Source: an uncultured Dermatophilus sp. (lineage in GTDB: Bacteria; Actinomycetota; Actinomycetes; Actinomycetales; Dermatophilaceae). From it: a DNA stretch of 10,575 nucleotides. Where the stretch lies: contig CAMCQD010000025.1 in NCBI GenBank assembly GCA_945876925.1, positions 1-10,575 of the forward strand. Direction: 5' to 3'. Below, one piece after another: positions 6,172 to 10,575 of this stretch. The translations under genes and the position numbers were made by a program. Every line of letters begins with the position of its first letter. Position 1 is the first letter of the stretch. The notes under the pieces are model-generated. The model did not search any database and had not been told where the DNA came from. It saw nothing but the letters and a program-made list of their open reading frames with translations.

Positions 6172-7032
6172 TCACTGCTCGTCGGCGCGCAGCCGGGCCA
6201 GGCGGGCCCAGGTCTCCTCCTCCCCGAACCCGTCGAGGAAGTCGTTGTCGCCGAAGGACTGGTCCATGTCCAGCGCCGGGAACGAGCTCGCCGGGAAGGA
6301 CACCGGCTTGGCCGGGACCCCGGCCACCGTGGTGTGCGGCGGCACCTCGTGCAGCACGACGCTGCCCGCCCCGATCTTGGCGCCCTCGCCGACCCGGATG
6401 TTGCCCAGCACCTTGGCCCCGGCGCCGATCATGACGCCGCGGCCGATCTTGGGGTGACGGTCCCCGCCGACCTTGCCGGTACCCCCCAGGGTCACCTCGT
6501 GCAGCATCGAGAAGTCGTCCTCCACCACGGCGGTCTCGCCGATGACGACGCTCGTGGCATGGTCGAACATGACGCCTTTGCCGATGCGGGCACCGGGGTG
6601 GATGTCGACCGCGAACACCTCCGAGATGCGGTTCTGCAGGTACAGCGCGAGCGCCTCCCGGCCGGCCTGCCAGTAGTGGTGCGCCACCCGGTAGCCCTGC
6701 ACGGCGTGGAAGCCCTTGAAGTACAGCAGGGGTGCCGAGTAGCCGCGGCTGGCCGGGTCGCGGGTCGCTACGGCCTGCAGATCGGCGACCACGGCCTCCA
6801 GGATGGCCGGATCCTTCTCGAAAGCATCGCACATGAGGTCGCGCAGCACGACCGCGCCGACCGCGGGGTTCTCCAGCTTGGTGGCCAGGATGTGGCTCAG
6901 GGACCGCCCGAGAGTGGGATGCCGCAGCACGCTCATGTGCAGGTAGCCCGCCAGCGCGGGCTCGGCCCCGGCATCGCGGGTGACCTCATCGCGGATGGCG
7001 TCCCAGACGGATGCGCCGGAGGCGGTCTGCAT
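6172..7032 (-). CDS. cysE: Serine O-acetyltransferase (CysE)
   Basis: Acetylates L-serine with acetyl-CoA to O-acetylserine, the first step of cysteine synthesis, in the cytoplasm. 286 residues: an N-terminal helical SATase domain (about 8-140, with LRDLMCDAFEKDPAI and FKGFHAVQGYRVAHHYW) and a left-handed beta-helix of hexapeptide repeats (about 141-245). D143, H158 (FDHATSVVIGETA) and R192 (GDRHPKIG) fall at the same numbers as the E. coli active-site residues. The ATG at 7032 is preceded by AAGGAG eight bases away; an upstream extension of the frame has no such support. The C-terminal tail (DMDQSFGDN... ARLRADEQ) is longer than in E. coli and does not end in the isoleucine that docks into cysteine synthase. 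The neighbouring minus-strand membrane-protein gene is 133 bases upstream. Confidence 0.95.
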   Translation of the reverse strand: MQTASGASVWDAIRDEVTRDAGAEPALAGYLHMSVLRHPTLGRSLSHILATKLENPAVGAVVLRDLMCDAFEKDPAILEAVVADLQAVATRDPASRGYSAPLLYFKGFHAVQGYRVAHHYWQAGREALALYLQNRISEVFAVDIHPGARIGKGVMFDHATSVVIGETAVVEDDFSMLHEVTLGGTGKVGGDRHPKIGRGVMIGAGAKVLGNIRVGEGAKIGAGSVVLHEVPPHTTVAGVPAKPVSFPASSFPALDMDQSFGDNDFLDGFGEEETWARLARLRADEQ

Positions 7033-7054
7033 GCTGTTCGCTCCTTGGCTGGTT

Positions 7055-7079
7055 CGGCCGGGGCCGGCGAGCCCGGCCG
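7055..7079 (-). promoter_or_regulatory. Leader hairpin just upstream of the cysE ribosome-binding site
   Basis: CGGCCGGG (7055-7062) and CCCGGCCG (7072-7079) form an 8-bp stem with a 9-base loop. On the minus strand it ends eight bases before the AAGGAG of cysE (7041-7046). It could be a terminator of upstream transcription or a leader structure affecting cysE expression; GC-rich stems also arise by chance in such DNA. Confidence 0.35.
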
Positions 7080-7098
7080 GGGTACCGGTACGCAACGT

Positions 7099-7128
7099 AA
7101 TCGATGCCATAATGCCGCGAATCGATGC
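7099..7128. repeat. Direct repeat AATCGATGC x2, 21 bases apart, upstream of cysE
   Basis: AATCGATGC occurs exactly at 7099-7107 and 7120-7128, start to start 21 bases, i.e. two helical turns, in an AT-richer patch 67-96 bases before the cysE start. Between them the sequence CATAATG supplies a possible -10 (CATTAT on the minus strand, 7108-7113). Same-face spacing suggests a tandem activator or repressor site; the protein is unknown. Confidence 0.45.
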
Positions 7129-7165
7129 GGTATTCCACGGCGGCGACCCGCGCCGGATCCGCCGG

Positions 7166-8191
7166 CTACCGGGCACCGTCCTGCGGGCCGGTGACCTGGA
7201 TCTGGCCGGTGGCGTCCTCGTGCGGCCAGCTCAGCGTGCGCGGCTCCGAGAGGGTGAGGTAATTCGGGGTCTCGCGGAAGTGAGCCTCCCCGGCGCCGGA
7301 CGGCTTCACCGGCGCGGGCGGGTTGGCCGTCCACGCCGCCACGAACAGCAGCACCCGGCTGAGCAGGTTGACGAACAGCAGCAAGGTGGCGATGCCCGCC
7401 GAGGCGGCCAGCAGCGGATCGCTGCTGGCCGAGGACACCAGCGAGGTGCCCGCGGTGAGCACGACCTGCACCGCCACCCCGCCCAGGCAGGAGCCCGCGC
7501 ACAGGTCGCGCCACGGTGCCCGGATGCCCGCGGTCACCCGGAACAGGGCCGCGAACGTGGCCGCGGCGATCGCCGCGGCCACCGTGAATCCCGCTGCGCG
7601 CAGCAGGAACTCCAGGGCAGGCCCGGCGTCCAGCCGGAGCAGGCGCAGCAGGTGCGCGCCGAGGGTGCCGGTCGCCGTCCCCAGCGCCGAGGAGGCCACG
7701 ATCCCGATCGTCATCCCGGCGAAGCCGAGCAGGTCGAGGGCTTTCTGCCGGGCGAAGCTGACCGGGGCCGCGCTCAGGCCGAACATGGCCTGCACCCCGG
7801 TGCGGATGTTCGTCATGATGCTGACCGCGGTCCATACGAGCACCCCGGTGGCGATAACCGACGCGGGATTGACCGCCGAGCGCAGGATGAGCGCGTCCGG
7901 ATCGATGAGGCCCGAGCCCGATCCGTCCTGCAGCACGCCAGGCAGCACCGTATTGACAGAATCGATGGCGGCGCGACGCAGGCCGGGGTGGTCCCCGAGG
8001 GTGGCGAGGAACACCGTCCACGTGATCGTCAGCGCCGCTACCAGGGAGAATAGTGCGGAGAAGGCGATTCCCCCGGCGAGCAGGCCGGCGTTGGCCGTGC
8101 TGTACCGGGCCGCCGCCCGCAGCAGGCGGCGCTGACGCAGCGCGGCCAGGGCCGCGGTCGCGCGCGAGCGGAGGTCGTTGCCTGCGGGCAT
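7166..8191 (-). CDS. YihY/BrkB-family integral membrane protein
   Basis: 341 residues with about six membrane segments and a family-typical start: a basic N-terminus (LRQRRLLRAAARYSTANAG) leading into LLAGGIAFSALFSLVAALTITWTVFLATLG, the conserved first helix of the YihY/BrkB (formerly 'ribonuclease BN') family. Later segments are SVIATGVLVWTAVSIMTNIRTGVQAMFGL, a helix near 160-180, FTVAAAIAAATFAALFRV, and AGIATLLLFVNLLSRVLLFVAAWTANPP; the C-terminal 50 residues are soluble. Function is not established: proposals include transport and envelope roles; the old tRNA nuclease claim is not supported. No Shine-Dalgarno precedes the ATG. Instead TAGCGT (8198-8203, minus strand) ends six bases upstream, the spacing of a leaderless promoter. 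It lies upstream of cysE on the same strand but 133 bases apart, so shared transcription is uncertain. Confidence 0.9.
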   Translation of the reverse strand: MPAGNDLRSRATAALAALRQRRLLRAAARYSTANAGLLAGGIAFSALFSLVAALTITWTVFLATLGDHPGLRRAAIDSVNTVLPGVLQDGSGSGLIDPDALILRSAVNPASVIATGVLVWTAVSIMTNIRTGVQAMFGLSAAPVSFARQKALDLLGFAGMTIGIVASSALGTATGTLGAHLLRLLRLDAGPALEFLLRAAGFTVAAAIAAATFAALFRVTAGIRAPWRDLCAGSCLGGVAVQVVLTAGTSLVSSASSDPLLAASAGIATLLLFVNLLSRVLLFVAAWTANPPAPVKPSGAGEAHFRETPNYLTLSEPRTLSWPHEDATGQIQVTGPQDGAR

Positions 8192-8197
8192 GGGGAC

Positions 8198-8203
8198 ACG
8201 CTA
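8198..8203 (-). promoter_or_regulatory. Candidate -10 box of a leaderless promoter for the BrkB-type gene
   Basis: TAGCGT on the minus strand fits the actinobacterial TAnnnT -10 form and ends six bases before the ATG at 8191, so transcription would begin at or next to the start codon. No -35 of TTGACA type is seen at 17-18 bases, and no ribosome-binding sequence is present. Confidence 0.4.
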
Positions 8204-8387
8204 CGGCAGCAGTGCGCGCAACCGGCCCGGACGCAACGGGGAAAACCTGCCCGGCGCACCGCGATCCGGCTCGCGGGCGCGCGGCGCGGCGGACCGTGAC
8301 GGGGCATTACGTTAGGGACGCCGCCGATCAGGCGCGCGGACGGCGCTCATCGGGCGCCGCCTGAAGCTGACGAAGGGATTCACGCAC

Positions 8388-8828
8388 ATGACCGGACTGA
8401 CTGAACTGCTGCTCGCCCCCGAACGGCGCGAGCAGGTCGTCTCCGCCCTGGAAGAGACCGTGATCGCGCAGGTGAACAGCACCTCCGGGCTCAGCGGGGT
8501 AGCGCTCCGGACGGCTCTGGCCGCAGTCCGCAAGCTGAGCCCTGACCTGGTGCGCCGCGCGGTGGCCGGGATGCTGCCGGACATCGCCTCCCAGCTGGAG
8601 CCGTTCTGGGCTGCCCGGGGCGGGCAGTCATTCGCCGCCTACCTGCCGACCCGCTCCGATGAGGCGGCCGACGCCCTGCTGGCGGTCGCCGACGAGCGTG
8701 CCACCCGCCCCAGCCACGCCGCCGTCGCCAGGATCTACGGCACCGTCCGGCCTAAGGCTAAGGCCCAGGTCACCGGCGCGCTGCCCGCCCTGGGCGCGAC
8801 CATCGACGAGCTGGCCGCCTCCGCCTGA
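8388..8828 (+). CDS. Conserved actinobacterial protein, DUF6918-like
   Basis: 146 residues, mostly helical, no signal peptide or membrane segment, so probably cytoplasmic. I recognise the general pattern from a small family in actinobacteria (I believe DUF6918): an opening MTGLTELLLAPERREQVVSALEETVIAQV, a central GLSGVALRTALAAVRKLSPDLVRRAVAGMLPDIASQLEPFW, the SFAAYLPTRSDEAADALLAVADERA segment, and a closing ARIYGTVRPKAKAQVTGALPALGATIDELA. No function is known to me and no catalytic motif stands out. GAAGGGA lies nine bases before the ATG. It is divergent from the BrkB-type gene across 196 bases containing a possible -10 TACGTT (8308-8313); the next gene has its own probable promoter, so this one may be monocistronic. 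Confidence 0.75.
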   Translation: MTGLTELLLAPERREQVVSALEETVIAQVNSTSGLSGVALRTALAAVRKLSPDLVRRAVAGMLPDIASQLEPFWAARGGQSFAAYLPTRSDEAADALLAVADERATRPSHAAVARIYGTVRPKAKAQVTGALPALGATIDELAASA

Positions 8829-8850
8829 GCGGGTGACCCACATCTGCGTC

Positions 8851-8856
8851 TAGGCT
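8851..8856 (+). promoter_or_regulatory. Candidate -10 box for the esterase gene
   Basis: TAGGCT is a common actinobacterial -10 sequence. It lies 22 bases after the preceding stop codon and 64 bases before the esterase ATG. GTGACC (8833-8838) is upstream but only 12 bases away, too close for a standard -35, so the box is supported by itself only. Confidence 0.4.
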
Positions 8857-8920
8857 GCCGGTGAGTTGGCGCACGGCCGGGGGGGCCGCGCGTGATGCCT
8901 ACGACGTATCAGGGGACACC

Positions 8921-9955
8921 ATGACCGCACGACGCGTGCTGGCCGCTGCCGTGGCCACGCTCACCATGTTCGCTGCCGCCTGCTCCAGCGCCGGCACCGG
9001 ATCTTCCCCGGGGACCGGGCAGGCCGGCAGCGGCAGCACGTCGCCGTCCGCCACGGACTTCTCCTCCCTGCCGCGCACCCGCACCGGCATCACGTACGTC
9101 ACCGACGGGGACGGCAAGCAGGAACTCGACCTGTTCCTGCCGGAGAAGAACACCAGCCAGGCCGCCCCGGTGCTGGTCTGGGTGCACGGCGGCCGCTGGC
9201 GCGAGGGTGACAAGGACCAGTTCAGCTCGAATGAGCAGGGCATGGACGTGTTCAAGAAGGCGCTCCTGGACCGCGGCTACGCCGTCGCCGCCATCAACTA
9301 CCGCCTGGTGCCCGATAACCGCTACCCCGACCAGTCCCAGGACGTGGCGGCGGCGATCCGCTACCTGAAGTCCCACGGCGGCGAGCTCGGCATCGACCCG
9401 GACCGGGTCGCCCTCGGCGGCGAATCCGCCGGGGGGCACCTGGCCACGCTGGTCGGGCTGGCCGCCGCTAGCTCCAAGACCCCCTCCCGGCTGCTCGGCA
9501 ACCTGCCGGTCGGCGGGCCCGGGGCGGACTCGGCGGACGCCAAGGTAGACGCGATCCTGGGCTACTACGGCCAGTACGACCTGCGCACCCGCGGCAAGGA
9601 CCGTGCCGCCATCGGAGTCTGCGGCGACGGCTCGGGCCGCAGCGGCAAGGACTCCACCGAGGGGCAGTTCCTCAACGCCGACCCGGCCACCGCCGAGGGC
9701 ACGCAGCTGGCCGGTGAGGCCAGCCCGGTCGAGTACGTGAGCGCCCAGTCCCCGGCGACCATGCTCCTGGCCGGCAAGCAGGACTGCTCGGCCCCCTACG
9801 TGCAGGCCGAACGGCTCCGCGGGCTGCTCAAGGACGCTGGCGTGGCCCAGGACTACGTGCTGCTGGACACGACGCACGGGGCGTCGCTGTTCTACGACCA
9901 GAGCGATACGAATGCCAAGGTCATCGATTTCCTCGATGCTCACGTCACCAAGTGA
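8921..9955 (+). CDS. Exported alpha/beta-hydrolase esterase, probable lipoprotein
   Basis: 344 residues. MTARRVLAAAVATLTMFAAACSSAGTGSS is a signal peptide ending in a lipobox-like AAAC, so C21 would be lipidated and the enzyme anchored outside the membrane; a Ser/Gly/Thr-rich linker to about residue 47 follows. The hydrolase core has VLVWVHGGRW (oxyanion hole, H89), LLDRGYAVAAINYRLVPDNRYPDQSQDVAAAIRYL, the nucleophile elbow GGESAGGH (S169), D288 in LAGKQDCSAPY and H319 in DTTHGAS, i.e. the carboxylesterase/feruloyl-esterase-like pattern of the hormone-sensitive-lipase type. Substrate is unknown; an ester of a small acid or acetylated glycan is plausible. The start chosen at 8921 follows AGGGGA at four bases and gives the complete signal peptide; an upstream in-frame ATG at 8861 would bury it. 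The stop overlaps the GTG of the methyltransferase gene. Confidence 0.9.
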   Translation: MTARRVLAAAVATLTMFAAACSSAGTGSSPGTGQAGSGSTSPSATDFSSLPRTRTGITYVTDGDGKQELDLFLPEKNTSQAAPVLVWVHGGRWREGDKDQFSSNEQGMDVFKKALLDRGYAVAAINYRLVPDNRYPDQSQDVAAAIRYLKSHGGELGIDPDRVALGGESAGGHLATLVGLAAASSKTPSRLLGNLPVGGPGADSADAKVDAILGYYGQYDLRTRGKDRAAIGVCGDGSGRSGKDSTEGQFLNADPATAEGTQLAGEASPVEYVSAQSPATMLLAGKQDCSAPYVQAERLRGLLKDAGVAQDYVLLDTTHGASLFYDQSDTNAKVIDFLDAHVTK

Positions 9956-10575
9956 CCGCCAGCAATCACGCCCATCACCATCCCGCCAGCCAGGCCATGA
10001 GCGAGGCGGAGCGCGTCCGGCTGCGCGAGCCCGCCGGGTGGGACGAGCGCTACGCGGCCACGGACGGGCTGTGGAGCGGCGCCCCCAATGAGCAGCTCGT
10101 CACCGAGGCCGCCGACTTGACCCCGGGCACCGCCCTGGACATGGGCTGCGGCGAGGGCGGCGACGCCATCTGGCTGGCCAGCCGGGGCTGGCGGGTCACC
10201 GCCGCCGACTTCTCCCAGGTCGGCCTCGACCGGGGCCGCCAGGCCGCGCAAGCCGCCGGGGTGGGCGAGCGGATCGACTGGCTGCGGGCGGATGCGCGCA
10301 CCTGGGCCCCCGGCGGGCGGACCTGGGACCTGGTCACCAGCCACTTCCTGCACCTGACCAGCGAGAGCATGCTGCGCCTGGTGGGCGCGCTGGGCGCAGC
10401 GGTCAGCCCCGGCGGCACGCTGCTCGTCGTCGGGCACCACCCGCTGGACAACGCCAGCTCCCTGCGCCGCCCGCATCACGACGAGATGCTCGCCGCTGAG
10501 GACCTGGCCTCGGCGCTCGATGCGGCCCAGTGGGATATCGCCGCCCGGACCCGGGCTCGCGAGGTCACCGGCCCC
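9952..10575 (+). CDS. Class I SAM-dependent methyltransferase, C-terminus outside the window
   Basis: The frame is open to the last base (208 codons seen). WDERYAATDGLWSGAPNEQLVTEAADLTPG leads into motif I, ALDMGCGEGGDAIWLASRGW (about residues 61-80), then VTAADFS with D86 as the expected ribose-binding acid, RADARTWAP, and WDLVTSHFLHL; SPGGTLLVVGHHP is the later strand. This arrangement is common to small-molecule methyltransferases of the TehB/UbiE-like group; the substrate cannot be told. The GTG at 9952 shares bases with the esterase stop (GTGA), suggesting translational coupling; ATG 9997 is an in-frame alternative that would remove a His-rich leader (NHAHHHP). Neither has a strong ribosome-binding sequence. 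The methyl acceptor's link with the exported esterase, if any, is unclear. Confidence 0.88.
   Translation, partial: MTASNHAHHHPASQAMSEAERVRLREPAGWDERYAATDGLWSGAPNEQLVTEAADLTPGTALDMGCGEGGDAIWLASRGWRVTAADFSQVGLDRGRQAAQAAGVGERIDWLRADARTWAPGGRTWDLVTSHFLHLTSESMLRLVGALGAAVSPGGTLLVVGHHPLDNASSLRRPHHDEMLAAEDLASALDAAQWDIAARTRAREVTGP

Noticed and set aside
5543..6832. Long minus-strand reading frame (429 codons) across the protease and cysE
   Set aside because: It spans two well-supported genes in other frames, with Arg/Gly/Pro-rich composition and no family motif.
7033..7176. N-terminal extension of CysE (48 codons)
   Set aside because: The residues do not resemble the SATase domain, and AAGGAG is correctly placed only for the ATG at 7032.
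6082..8053. Plus-strand reading frames (370 and 357 codons) opposite cysE and the BrkB-type gene
   Set aside because: Shadows of strongly recognised minus-strand genes; no ribosome-binding site or domain pattern.
8861..8920. Upstream ATG for the esterase
   Set aside because: It would put 20 polar residues before a complete signal peptide; AGGGGA supports 8921.
1..10575. Possible defence island, biosynthetic cluster, CRISPR array or mobile element
   Set aside because: No nuclease, toxin, transposase, integrase, phage gene, terminal inverted repeats or regular spacer array seen; gene content is ordinary metabolism and envelope functions.

Overview
The window is very GC-rich and densely coded, with many GTG/ATG starts behind GGAGG-type sites and short intergenic gaps. 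Protein families, gene order and promoter style (TAnnnT -10 boxes, some apparently leaderless genes) point to a high-GC actinobacterium. I cannot name a genus. There are ten complete or near-complete genes and one partial gene at each edge. No intergenic stretch exceeds 300 bases, and I see no rRNA, tRNA, CRISPR array, insertion sequence or phage gene.

Region 1 (1-788): the 3' end of a P-type cation-transporting ATPase gene, entered at its GVNDAP hinge motif and ending convergently, with a 20-base overlap, against the next gene.

Region 2 (769-5280): an inositol-catabolism module. A GntR/UTRA regulator (IolR-like, minus strand) is divergent from a three-gene plus-strand operon: IolC-type kinase, a Cgl0159-type (beta/alpha)8-barrel protein that looks like a class I aldolase, and IolA-type methylmalonate/malonate semialdehyde dehydrogenase. 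Together these would phosphorylate 5-dehydro-2-deoxygluconate, split it to DHAP plus malonate semialdehyde, and convert that to acetyl-CoA, i.e. the lower half of the pathway. The upper-half genes (iolG, iolE, iolD, iolB) are not here; the operon closes with a strong 17-bp-stem hairpin. The AT-rich divergent promoter region carries a near-perfect palindrome and two boxes resembling the Corynebacterium IolR motif, so repression relieved by an inositol-derived ligand is the likely control.

Region 3 (5281-8191): a secreted trypsin-fold serine protease (plus), converging on serine O-acetyltransferase CysE (minus, cysteine biosynthesis), behind which lies a YihY/BrkB-type membrane protein (minus). 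An 18-bp-period triple repeat precedes the protease; a 21-bp-spaced direct repeat and a leader hairpin precede cysE.

Region 4 (8192-10575): a small conserved actinobacterial protein (DUF6918-like), an exported, probably lipid-anchored alpha/beta-hydrolase esterase, and, overlapping its stop codon, a class I SAM-dependent methyltransferase that runs off the window.

Most of this is ordinary chromosomal metabolism. I did not find a clearly new system. The items most worth checking are the unassigned barrel protein in the inositol operon, the truncated operon and its operators, and the short repeats in front of the protease and cysE genes.
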